A stretch of DNA of 17,035 bases from Anaerolineales bacterium UBA3940 (GTDB lineage Bacteria > Chloroflexota > Anaerolineae > Aggregatilineales > UBA3940), in NCBI GenBank assembly GCA_002385675.1, contig DGDY01000276.1:1-17035 (forward strand), written 5' to 3'. Below are positions 6,872-13,313 of this stretch, in pieces. A program made the position numbers and the translations under genes. A model generated the notes under the pieces. That model saw only the letters and a program-made list of their open reading frames with translations. It did not search any database and was not told the origin of the DNA. Positions within the stretch are counted from its first letter, which is position 1. Every line of letters starts with the position of its first letter.

Positions 6872-7771
6872 TCAGGCGTGAGAAGCCCCGTTCAGCCCGT
6901 CGAACATCGCCTCCAGCCCGGCGAGAAGACGCCGCTCGGCCTGCGCACGCTCCCGTCCCACACATGCCGGGTAGCGCGCCATCAGCCCTCCGACCAGAGC
7001 TGCTACATCCGCCCGCGTGCCGCTCGCCTCGACCAGTTCTGCCACGCCTGCCTGTGCCGCCTCAAGAACCTCTACCAGTGGGCCGAGCGCCGCCGGGCTG
7101 ATCACGCCGTCACGCCCACTGACGATGGTCCAGCCTGCGTATGTGCCATCCTGCAACCGCCGCAGCGCTTCCAGCCACTGGGCGGTGCAGCCGTCCTGTA
7201 TGAAGGGCGGCTGGTTCAGGCAGACGGTATCGCCCACAAACAGCACCCGCTCCTCGGGCAGCGCCACCCACGCGCTGCCTGCGCATGCGCTCGGCTGGCT
7301 GAGCAGCACCAGTTCGCGCCCGCCGATCTCGACATACAGCGAGGTGGAGTAGGTGATCTGCGGCGGCGTGAAGCGGGTGTTGGCGATCTGCAGGAAAGTT
7401 TGCTCGTCGCCGGTCAACTCGCTCGCGGACTGCGCCATGAAGTTGCGGCCCAGCCCGAAGAGCGGTCTGGCGGCGGCTTCGTGTGCGATGACCGGCGCGT
7501 CGAACAGCGCGCACGTCAGGATCCGATCGCGGTGGCCGTCGGTGTTGATCACGTAGCGCACGGGCTGGTCGCTAATGGCCTGCAGCGAGATCAGCCACGC
7601 CCGCGCATCGGCGGGCAGCGGTGGCGTATCGATGCACAGCCAGCCCGCCGCCGTGAGAACCGCCCCCACGACGACCCGCTGGAAGCCCGTCTCAACAAAT
7701 ACGTTCGGCGCGATCTCGATCATGGTCGGCGGCATGGCGCTGTTGGTGGCGCTGTCTGCACAGTGCTCCAT
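6872..7771 (-). CDS. Metallo-beta-lactamase-fold protein with eroded metal site
   Basis: Fold assignment rests on the overall order of MBL-like segments: IAPNVFVETG near the start, VINTDGHRDRILTCALFDAPVIAHE in the middle, LPEERVLFVGDTV and IVSGRDGV later. The normal ligand motif THxHxDH reads T77-D-G-H-R-D-R83, so its first and last His are replaced by Asp and Arg. The usual GHTxGS His is Ala162 (SACAGS) and the last PGHG His is Arg220. H80, D82 and D181 remain. A standard two-metal hydrolase is therefore unlikely, and substrate is unknown. I start it at the ATG at 7771, one base after the stop of the AlaX gene, which implies translational coupling. A farther upstream in-frame ATG (7906) would add 45 residues read out of frame through AlaX and of low-complexity composition. 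ATGs at 7735 and 7723 are alternatives. Confidence 0.7.
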   Translation of the reverse strand: MEHCADSATNSAMPPTMIEIAPNVFVETGFQRVVVGAVLTAAGWLCIDTPPLPADARAWLISLQAISDQPVRYVINTDGHRDRILTCALFDAPVIAHEAAARPLFGLGRNFMAQSASELTGDEQTFLQIANTRFTPPQITYSTSLYVEIGGRELVLLSQPSACAGSAWVALPEERVLFVGDTVCLNQPPFIQDGCTAQWLEALRRLQDGTYAGWTIVSGRDGVISPAALGPLVEVLEAAQAGVAELVEASGTRADVAALVGGLMARYPACVGRERAQAERRLLAGLEAMFDGLNGASHA

Positions 7772-7772
7772 G

Positions 7773-8990
7773 TTACGACGCACTCTCGAAGATGGCCTGC
7801 TCGGCGGCGTCGAGCGCGGCAGCGACCTGCATGGCGTCCGCCTGTACGCCCCCGCCCTGACAGAAGTCGGGCCGCCCGCCGCCCCGTCCTCCGCCGAGCA
7901 CCGCAAAAGCCGCCTGAAGCGGCCCGTTCAGGTTGGTAGGCAGGTCGGCGCTGCGGGCGAGGATAAGCTGCGCCTTCTCGCCGGGGATGCCCGCCAGCAC
8001 CACGACCCGATCGCTCTCGGCGAGCCGGCTGACCAGCGTACGCACGTCGCCGGGGTCGCGCCCCTCAAATACCTGCCGCACGACGCGCACGCCCTCCCGA
8101 GTGGGGGCCTGAGCCAGCAGGCGCTCGCCCTCGAACTCGGCAAGCTGGCGGGTCGCGGCCCGCAGATCGCGCTGGGCGGCCTTCAATTCGGCGCGCAGCC
8201 GGTCGACCGCCTCGCCCACTTCCCAGTAGCCGACGGTTAGCTCGTTGGACAGCCGGTCGAGGATAGCGTGCTTCTGGCGGTAGTCGCGCAGGGCGCGCCC
8301 GCCGCACTTGAACTCGACGCGGCTGCCCTCGCGGTGATTCTCCACCTTGATGATCTTGATGATGCCGATCTCGCCGGTGCGGGAGACGTGCGTGCCGCCA
8401 CAGGCGGTTGTGTCAAAGCCCTCGACCTCGACGACGCGCAGCCCTTCGGTGTGAAGCTGGCCGGGGATGCGCCGCACGCGCACGCCGCTCGCGTTTTCGG
8501 GGACTACCAGACGCGGCGTGACCGGACGATCCTCGGTGATGACCCGGTTCACAAGGTCCTCGACCTCGTCGAGCACGCGCGGCGGGATGTCGGCACGGTC
8601 AAGGTCGATGGTGACGGTGTCCTCGCTGAGATGGAAGGCGATGGTGTGGGCGTCGGCCACCTGCACGAAGGCCTGCGTGAGAATGTGCTGCCCGGTGTGC
8701 TGCTGCATGAAGTCGAAGCGGCGCCCGGCATCTATCCGGCACTCGACCTCGTCCTCACCGGGCGGATCGCTTGCCAGCACGTGCAGCACCTCGCCGTCCT
8801 CCCGCGTCTGCACGTCCACCACCTCAACGCCGCCGATGACACCGGTGTCGTGCGGCTGTCCGCCGCCTGTGGGGTAGAAATAGGTGCGGTCGAGCACAAC
8901 GGCGGGCCGGTCGCCGGCGCGCGTGCGCTCGACGATAGTGGCGCGGAACTCAGTCGTGCGGGAGTCGTCGTAGTAGAGTCGCTCGGTCAT
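7773..8990 (-). CDS. alaX: Alanyl-tRNA editing protein AlaX, long form with DHHA1 domain
   Basis: Trans-editing hydrolase: free-standing relatives of the AlaRS editing domain cleave mischarged Ser-tRNA(Ala) or Gly-tRNA(Ala) in the cytoplasm. Seen: an N-terminal AlaRS-like beta domain (YFYPTGGGQPHDTG, 37-50), the zinc-binding HTGQH at 98-102 and CGGTH at 197-201 (all four ligands present), a predicted coiled coil at about 255-292, and a C-terminal DHHA1-type domain ending in GGGRGGGRPDFCQGGG (366-381), as in AlaRS. At 405 residues it fits the long AlaX class. There is no aminoacylation domain. The ATG at 8990 has only a weak GGTGAT upstream. It is followed immediately by the eroded MBL-fold gene. 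Confidence 0.88.
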   Translation of the reverse strand: MTERLYYDDSRTTEFRATIVERTRAGDRPAVVLDRTYFYPTGGGQPHDTGVIGGVEVVDVQTREDGEVLHVLASDPPGEDEVECRIDAGRRFDFMQQHTGQHILTQAFVQVADAHTIAFHLSEDTVTIDLDRADIPPRVLDEVEDLVNRVITEDRPVTPRLVVPENASGVRVRRIPGQLHTEGLRVVEVEGFDTTACGGTHVSRTGEIGIIKIIKVENHREGSRVEFKCGGRALRDYRQKHAILDRLSNELTVGYWEVGEAVDRLRAELKAAQRDLRAATRQLAEFEGERLLAQAPTREGVRVVRQVFEGRDPGDVRTLVSRLAESDRVVVLAGIPGEKAQLILARSADLPTNLNGPLQAAFAVLGGGRGGGRPDFCQGGGVQADAMQVAAALDAAEQAIFESAS

Positions 8991-9117
8991 GGGGCATCAC
9001 CGGGTTGCTGTGTGTTGCTGTCTGCGTTGCTGTCTCGCTGCTCTCTGCGCTGCCAGTTGCACTGGAGATCAGCAGTTAAGTGTAGTGCAGGCATGGAGGA
9101 AAGTCCAAAAAGGGACC
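8991..9117 (-). promoter_or_regulatory. AlaX leader with triple GTTGCTGT repeat and a promoter candidate
   Basis: The plus-strand octamer GTTGCTGT occurs at 9004, 9014 and 9026 (on the transcript, ACAGCAAC three times). Farther up, minus-strand TTGGAC (9103-9108), 18 bp, TACACT (9079-9084) is a possible promoter. Its -35 touches the edge of the neighbouring palindromic element. The leader would be about 80 nt. There is no open frame of note here. Confidence 0.3.
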
Positions 9118-9227
9118 GCCGAGGAATGAAATCCTTAAAAGGGATAGCGAAGCTATCCCGCAAAGTCCCTGCGGGACTTCGCGGCGGCGAATGCCGCCTT
9201 TTAGCCCAGGAATTTATTCCTGGGCTA
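9118..9227. repeat. Composite palindromic element, copy 2 (reverse orientation)
   Basis: The right boundary is a perfect palindrome, 9202-9227 (arm TAGCCCAGGAAT, loop TT). The left boundary (about 9122-9136, AGGAATGAAATCCT) is a decayed one. Between them lie three perfect hairpins: GGGATAGCGAAGCTATCCC (9141-9159), AAGTCCC/GGGACTT (9163-9179) and GGCGGC/GCCGCC (9183-9198). Its reverse complement aligns with 830-941 in module order, including GGGCTAAAAGGCGGC. The gap 8991-9303 holds this element, the AlaX leader and a terminator-like hairpin. Confidence 0.8.
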
Positions 9228-9241
9228 CGCTTGCGGAAACG

Positions 9242-9266
9242 AAGCCGCGAGGTTTACTCGCGGCTT
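9242..9266 (-). terminator. Terminator-like hairpin after the esterase gene
   Basis: A perfect 10-bp stem (AAGCCGCGAG / CTCGCGGCTT) with a 5-nt loop lies about 38 nt after the esterase stop. On the minus strand it is followed by CGTTTCC, only a short T-run. Its position between the esterase and AlaX suggests it separates the two transcription units. Confidence 0.5.
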
Positions 9267-9303
9267 TGATTTGTCTTCTCGCTATCCGTTGATTACGCCC
9301 CGG

Positions 9304-10326
9304 CTACCCGCCCGCGTGGCAGGATGGGTATTCTTCCACATTCCGGGGCCAGTCCGCCCCGTAGAAGGTCAGGTACTCTGCGACGTGCTCCGCCCAGTAC
9401 TCTTCAAGGTGGTCGCCATACGGGTTGACAACGTACTCCGGCTCGATACCGCGCTGCTTCAGGTGCTCGATGAAGCTGCGTACCCCCGGCTGCACCTCGA
9501 TGGCGTCGCGGCCCATCCCGCCGTGATCCATGTACATCACCAGCCTCTCGATGCCCTCGGCGGTATCGACGACGTTGAAGGGGTTCTTGTCTGTCGGGTA
9601 GAACGGCTGGTAGAAGTACGGGCTGTGCCCGCCGACCCGGCTGAACATGTCGGGGTGGTTGAACGCGATCCAGTAGGCCCAGAAGCCGCCGCGAGACAGC
9701 CCGCCGATGGCGCGCGCCTGCGGCTCGGCCCAGGTGCAGTAGCGACTATCCACGAGCGGGATCAACTCGTGTACCATCATATCGGGGAAGGGGCTTGCTC
9801 CCTGGCTGTCGGAATAGTCGGCGTCGTTGCCGTTCGGCATGACGATGATCATCGGCGGCAGCGCGCCCTGTGCGTAGCCATCGTCGGCGGCCTCGTCAAT
9901 GCCCATGCGGTCCCACTGCGCGTCGTCCATGTTCCAGCCAAGCCCGTGCATCATGTAGAGCACCGGGTAGCGGCGGGCGGTCGCGCCGTAGCAGGGCGGC
10001 AGGTAGACGCGGAAGCGGACCTCGCCGCCGGCAATCTCGCTCTCGAACGAGTCGAGAATGACCTCGCCGTGCGTGTCCGTGCACGGGATGGGCGTGCGCG
10101 TGGCGGTTGGGGGCGGTGTCGGCGTGACCGTCGCGGTGGGTGGGGCCGTTTCGACCGGCTCAGGCGTCGCCGGGTTAACCTGGGCGACCGGGCTGCCGCC
10201 GGGCAGCGACAGCGGAGGGGTGGCGGTCGGCTGACCGGCAGATGCGCCGGGCTGCGCACAGCCGACGACAGCAAGCGCCGCGAGCAGCGCGAACAGAATT
10301 CCGGGGCATTTGGGACGTGTGTTCAT
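9304..10326 (-). CDS. Secreted lipoprotein esterase, Esterase D / Fes family alpha/beta hydrolase
   Basis: An alpha/beta hydrolase exported and anchored by lipid on the outer face of the membrane. Seen: a signal peptide with lipobox VVGC (Cys23 lipidated), a Pro/Thr-rich stalk at about 32-82, then the catalytic domain with HGLG (oxyanion region, 127-130), nucleophile elbow GLSRGG (Ser211), Asp267 (YMDHGG) and His306 (YGDHLEEYW). The triad is complete and in family order. The family includes S-formylglutathione hydrolase, ferric-enterobactin esterase, feruloyl esterases and mycolyltransferases. The true substrate cannot be told, although secretion argues against a formaldehyde role. The start is secure because the signal peptide begins at this ATG and no other Met is nearby. 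The -10 box lies only 8 nt upstream, so there is no Shine-Dalgarno. Confidence 0.85.
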   Translation of the reverse strand: MNTRPKCPGILFALLAALAVVGCAQPGASAGQPTATPPLSLPGGSPVAQVNPATPEPVETAPPTATVTPTPPPTATRTPIPCTDTHGEVILDSFESEIAGGEVRFRVYLPPCYGATARRYPVLYMMHGLGWNMDDAQWDRMGIDEAADDGYAQGALPPMIIVMPNGNDADYSDSQGASPFPDMMVHELIPLVDSRYCTWAEPQARAIGGLSRGGFWAYWIAFNHPDMFSRVGGHSPYFYQPFYPTDKNPFNVVDTAEGIERLVMYMDHGGMGRDAIEVQPGVRSFIEHLKQRGIEPEYVVNPYGDHLEEYWAEHVAEYLTFYGADWPRNVEEYPSCHAGG

Positions 10327-10334
10327 CGCGCCGG

Positions 10335-10363
10335 ATTATATCCGCGCGCGGGTGGAGGGGCAA
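10335..10363 (-). promoter_or_regulatory. Sigma-70 promoter of the esterase gene, giving a leaderless mRNA
   Basis: On the minus strand TTGCCC (10358-10363), 17 bp, TATAAT (10335-10340). Initiation 6-8 nt after the hexamer falls at about 10327-10329, right at the ATG (10326). A translated mRNA would thus have essentially no 5' leader. Confidence 0.7.
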
Positions 10364-10399
10364 GGCGGGTGGGGAGGGGGAAGCGAGTCATCCGGACCC

Positions 10400-10421
10400 G
10401 CCCGGCAATCAATTGCCGGGC
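10400..10421. repeat. Single palindrome between divergent promoters
   Basis: Perfect inverted repeat (arm GCCCGGCAAT, loop CA), identical in sequence to the one at 830-851. It sits between the esterase promoter and the TetR promoter, 26 bp upstream of the TetR -35. It has no attached composite body. Confidence 0.75.
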
Positions 10422-10446
10422 GTTTCGGGGTGAGGGCATTCCCCAG

Positions 10447-10475
10447 TTGACTCCGCTCGTGCCGGGCGGTACAAT
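10447..10475 (+). promoter_or_regulatory. Near-consensus sigma-70 promoter of the TetR-ABC-HlyD operon
   Basis: TTGACT (10447-10452), exactly 17 bp, TACAAT (10470-10475), matching 5/6 and 5/6 of consensus. The predicted start is at about 10482, giving a leader of about 32 nt before the TetR ATG. It is the strongest-looking promoter in the window. Confidence 0.8.
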
Positions 10476-10476
10476 C

Positions 10477-10486
10477 CGAACGTTCG
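10477..10486. promoter_or_regulatory. Candidate TetR operator
   Basis: CGAACGTTCG is a perfect 10-bp palindrome lying on the predicted transcription start and followed by a further GTTC half-site (10486-10489). TetR-type repressors commonly bind such sites over their own promoter, so self-repression relieved by a ligand is the likely control. Binding is inferred from position only. Confidence 0.5.
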
Positions 10487-10513
10487 TTCATTTCTGCAAG
10501 GAGGCAGGATGAC

Positions 10514-11146
10514 ATGCCGATCGACGAGAAACGTCGCTCGCGCGGGGAACGCACCCGGCAGGCGATCCTCGACGCCGCCGAAAAGCTGTTCCTGAACAAC
10601 GGCTACAACGGCACCAGCATGCGCCAGATTGCACGCGGCGCGCGCATCGCGCTCGGCGGCATCTACAACCACTTTGGCAGCAAGGAGGAGATCTTCCGCA
10701 CGCTGCTCGACGAGCGCATCCCGTATGCCGCGATTGCCGACATGCTGGCCGACATCGAGACGACAAGCGGCCCGCAGATGCTGTACGAGGCCTTCGAGCG
10801 CCTGATGACGCTCACCACCGAGCAGTCTGACAATCTGGGCCTGCTCGTCATCGACATGCGTGAGTTCGGCGGCAGCACGGTCCGCGAGCAGAGCGCGGCC
10901 ATCATCCCCGCGCTGCTGGCCTTCACCGGGCGGGTGCAGGCGGCGGGCGGGCTGCGTCCCGGCATAGACGGCATCGTCATCCTGCGGCTGCTGCTCAGCC
11001 TCGTTATCGGGCATACGATCCTGGACCTGATTTTATCCGGCGGCGACCTGCCCCTGCTGCCAGACATGCCCTCCTCCAGGGAGGTGCTCGACGGCATGCA
11101 GGACATTCTGCAGCGGGGCATCCGCGCCTCAGTAAAGGAGGACTAG
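10514..11146 (+). CDS. TetR/AcrR family transcriptional repressor
   Basis: Ligand-responsive DNA-binding regulator, first gene of the export operon. Seen: N-terminal TetR helix-turn-helix at about residues 13-60 (TRQAILDAAEKLFLNNGY, then TSMRQIARGARIALGGIYNHFGSKEEIF), and a helical ligand/dimer domain of about 150 residues that shows no signature for a given ligand. At 210 residues it is of normal size. AAGGAGG at 10498-10504 supports the ATG at 10514. A nearer ATG at 10509 is out of frame. The stop is followed 6 bp later by the first ABC gene. The context matches E. coli ybiH (cecR), which heads the ybhGFSR export operon. Control of the genes behind it is inferred from the shared promoter. 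Confidence 0.92.
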   Translation: MPIDEKRRSRGERTRQAILDAAEKLFLNNGYNGTSMRQIARGARIALGGIYNHFGSKEEIFRTLLDERIPYAAIADMLADIETTSGPQMLYEAFERLMTLTTEQSDNLGLLVIDMREFGGSTVREQSAAIIPALLAFTGRVQAAGGLRPGIDGIVILRLLLSLVIGHTILDLILSGGDLPLLPDMPSSREVLDGMQDILQRGIRASVKED

Positions 11147-11152
11147 CGCCGC

Positions 11153-12115
11153 GTGTCCGCTCAGAACCAGAGCCAGCGTGAGATCGTCATCGAGGCACGA
11201 GGGCTGCGCCGCTCGTTCGGTAAGACCGTCGCCGTGGACAACCTCGACATGACCGTCTACCGGGGCGAGATCTTCGGGCTTGTCGGGCCGGACGGCGCGG
11301 GCAAGACGACGACGCTGCGCCTGCTCGCCGCCATTCTGGACCCCGACGAGGGCACGGCGACCGTCGCCGGGTACGACACCCGGCGCGACCCGGAAGCCAT
11401 CAAGGCGCGCATTGGCTATATGTCGCAGTCGTTCGGGTTGTATGGCGACCTCTCCGTCGAGGAGAACATCAACTTCTTCGCGGACGTGTTCGGCGTCTCC
11501 GGGGAGGAGCGGAAGGAGCGCATCGAGCGGCTGCTCGGCTTCTCGCGGCTGGGGCCGTTCCGCAAGCGGCGCGCCGGGCGGCTCTCCGGCGGCATGCAGA
11601 AGAAGCTGGGGCTGGCCTGCACGCTGATCCACCAGCCGCAGATCCTGTTCCTCGACGAGCCGACGACGGGCGTGGACCCGGTTTCGCGCCGCGAGTTCTG
11701 GGACATCCTCACCAGCCTGCACGTCGAGGGCGTGTCCATCGTCGTCAGCACGCCGTACATGGACGAGGCGGAACGCTGCTCGCGCATCGGGCTGATGGTC
11801 GATGGGCAGCTCATCGAGGTGGGTACGCCGGACGAGATCCGGCGGCGCGTGCCCGGCAAGGTGATCCAGATACTGCCCGACGACCGGCTTCGGGCACGCG
11901 CGCTACTCCGCGCCACGCCGGAGGTACACGAGGTGCAGTCTTACGGCGAGCTGCTGCACGTGTTCGTGGATGACATCGAGGCAGGGCAGGCGCTGATCCG
12001 CCGCGTGCTGGGCGAGGCGGGCATCGAGATCGCGCTGATGCGGCCCGTCGAGCCGCGCGTTGAGGAGGCGTTCATTTCGCTGATCCGGCGACGGGAGGCG
12101 GCGCACCATGACTGA
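11153..12115 (+). CDS. ABC transporter ATP-binding protein, YbhF N-half type (switch His missing)
   Basis: Cytoplasmic ATPase of an ABC-2 type exporter. Seen: Walker A GPDGAGKT (45-52), Q-loop Q92, signature LSGGM (144-148), Walker B ILFLDE (164-169), and D-loop region GVDP. The H-loop, normally STHYMDEAE, reads STPYMDEAE, so the switch His is Pro201. GPDGAGKT and a missing H-loop His are also what I recall for the first ATPase half of E. coli YbhF, so this is probably a degenerate or regulatory partner of the second ATPase. A C-terminal extension of about 90 residues follows the core. The start is GTG at 11153 with AAGGAGG at 11135-11141. It overlaps the next gene by 8 bp. The encoded pair is likely to form a heterodimer. 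Confidence 0.9.
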   Translation: MSAQNQSQREIVIEARGLRRSFGKTVAVDNLDMTVYRGEIFGLVGPDGAGKTTTLRLLAAILDPDEGTATVAGYDTRRDPEAIKARIGYMSQSFGLYGDLSVEENINFFADVFGVSGEERKERIERLLGFSRLGPFRKRRAGRLSGGMQKKLGLACTLIHQPQILFLDEPTTGVDPVSRREFWDILTSLHVEGVSIVVSTPYMDEAERCSRIGLMVDGQLIEVGTPDEIRRRVPGKVIQILPDDRLRARALLRATPEVHEVQSYGELLHVFVDDIEAGQALIRRVLGEAGIEIALMRPVEPRVEEAFISLIRRREAAHHD

Positions 12116-13091
12116 GCGGGCGGGCGCGCTCGACGGCTGCAACGGCAATGGCGACTACGCCATCGAGGTCGAGGGTCTCACGCGGGACTTCGGCAGCTTC
12201 CGCGCGGTCGATCACATCAGCTTCCGCGTGCGGCGCGGGCAGATCTTCGGCTTTCTCGGGCCGAACGGCTCCGGCAAGACGACGACCATCCGCATGCTGC
12301 TGGGGCTGCTGCGCCCGACGGATGGCGAGGCGCGGGTGCTGGGCTGCGATATGGCCCGCCGCGCGCAGCAGGTCCGGCCCCGGCTGGGATACATGTCGCA
12401 GCGCTTCAGCCTGTACGACGACCTGACGGTGGTGGAGAACCTGCGCTTCTACGGGCGCACCTACGGGCTGAAGGGCGAGCGCCTGCGCGAGCGGGTGCGC
12501 TTCGCGGTGGAGATGGCGAACCTGAAGGGCCGCGAGCGCGAGCGCACGAAAAACCTCGCGGGTGGCTGGCGGCAGCGGCTGGCGCTCGGCGCGGCGATCC
12601 TGCACGAGCCGGATTTGATCTTCCTCGACGAGCCGACGGCGGGCGTAGACCCGGTTTCGCGCCGCGCCTTCTGGGACCTGCTGTACGAGATCGCGGCGCA
12701 GGGCGTGACGATCTTTGTGACCACGCACTACATGGACGAGGCCGAACACTGCGAGGAACTGGCCTTCATCCACGACGGGCATCTCATTGCGCACGGGTCG
12801 CCGCAGCAGATCAAGGACACGATGATGCGCGGGCAGGTGCTGGAGATCACGCCCAGCGACCCGGCGCGGGCGATGACAGTGCTCACCGGGGCTCGCGATG
12901 CGGGCACGCTGCCCGTCGAGGAAGTCGCACTGTATGGCGCGCAGATCCACCTCGTCGGGCCGGAGATCGAGCGGCAGTTCGACACGATCCGCCGGCTGCT
13001 GGGCGCGGAGGGCATCGACCCCGGCCCGATGGACATCATCGCGCCCTCGCTGGAGGATGTGTTCATCTCGTGCATCCGGCAGGAGGAGTGA
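12108..13091 (+). CDS. ABC transporter ATP-binding protein, YbhF C-half type
   Basis: Second ATPase of the exporter. Seen: Walker A GPNGSGKT (51-58), Q-loop Q98 (YMSQRFSLYDDLTV), signature LAGGW (150-154, altered from LSGGQ), Walker B LIFLDE (170-175) and an intact H-loop His207 (TTHYMDEAE). The catalytic Glu and switch His are therefore both present, and this is the subunit expected to hydrolyse ATP. The pair of one altered and one complete ATPase mirrors the two halves of fused YbhF, here as separate overlapping genes. The ATG at 12108 lies within the end of the upstream gene, with GGGAGG about 10 bp ahead. The C-terminal region is typical of drug-exporter ATPases (DrrA/CcmA-like group). 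Substrate unknown. Confidence 0.9.
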   Translation: MTERAGALDGCNGNGDYAIEVEGLTRDFGSFRAVDHISFRVRRGQIFGFLGPNGSGKTTTIRMLLGLLRPTDGEARVLGCDMARRAQQVRPRLGYMSQRFSLYDDLTVVENLRFYGRTYGLKGERLRERVRFAVEMANLKGRERERTKNLAGGWRQRLALGAAILHEPDLIFLDEPTAGVDPVSRRAFWDLLYEIAAQGVTIFVTTHYMDEAEHCEELAFIHDGHLIAHGSPQQIKDTMMRGQVLEITPSDPARAMTVLTGARDAGTLPVEEVALYGAQIHLVGPEIERQFDTIRRLLGAEGIDPGPMDIIAPSLEDVFISCIRQEE

Positions 13092-13096
13092 GGGGG

Positions 13097-13201
13097 AACC
13101 CCCACCGCCCTGTGGTCACTTCGCGACCTACGGCCACCTCCCCCTTGCAAGGGGGAGGTCAACCGAGTGGCGACGCAGGAGCACTCGGTTGGGTGGGGGT
13201 T
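13097..13201. repeat. Nested inverted-repeat element inside the operon
   Basis: The outer arms AACCCCCACC (13097-13106) and GGTGGGGGTT (13192-13201) enclose a perfect 24-bp palindrome at 13136-13159 (arm ACCTCCCCCTTG) and a second hairpin AACCGAGTG/CACTCGGTT (13161-13190). It begins 6 bp after the second ATPase stop. Such CCTCCCCCTT-type repeats look like a dispersed element. It lies where permease genes could be expected. Confidence 0.75.
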
Positions 13202-13233
13202 TCAGCGGCAGCGGAAACTGGAAGGGGTTCGGC

Positions 13234-13271
13234 CTGTTGTAGGAGTTCAGCATGCTGCGCTCCTACAGCAG
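13234..13271. repeat. 12-bp hairpin upstream of the first HlyD gene
   Basis: CTGTTGTAGGAG (13234-13245) pairs with CTCCTACAGCAG (13260-13271) at 11 of 12 positions. The loop contains the palindrome CAGCATGCTG (13248-13257). It lies 42 bp before the ATG of the first adaptor gene and could tune its expression relative to the ATPases. It is not followed by a T-run, so it is not a standard terminator. Confidence 0.5.
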
Positions 13272-13313
13272 ACGTAGATTCAAGCGAAGTCGTAGAACGT
13301 TAAAGAGACCTAC

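Noticed and set aside
7772..7906. Longer N-terminus for the MBL-fold protein starting at 7906
   Set aside because: The extra 45 residues overlap alaX in another frame, are Arg/Pro/Ser-rich and resemble nothing in the fold. The ATG directly after the alaX stop is the better start.
8268..10512. Two long plus-strand open frames opposite alaX and the esterase
   Set aside because: Both are mirror images of well-supported minus-strand genes and run through the composite palindromic element and promoters.
13092..13313. Remnant of a permease gene between the ATPases and adaptors
   Set aside because: No hydrophobic segments are visible in any frame, and the space is filled by inverted repeats.
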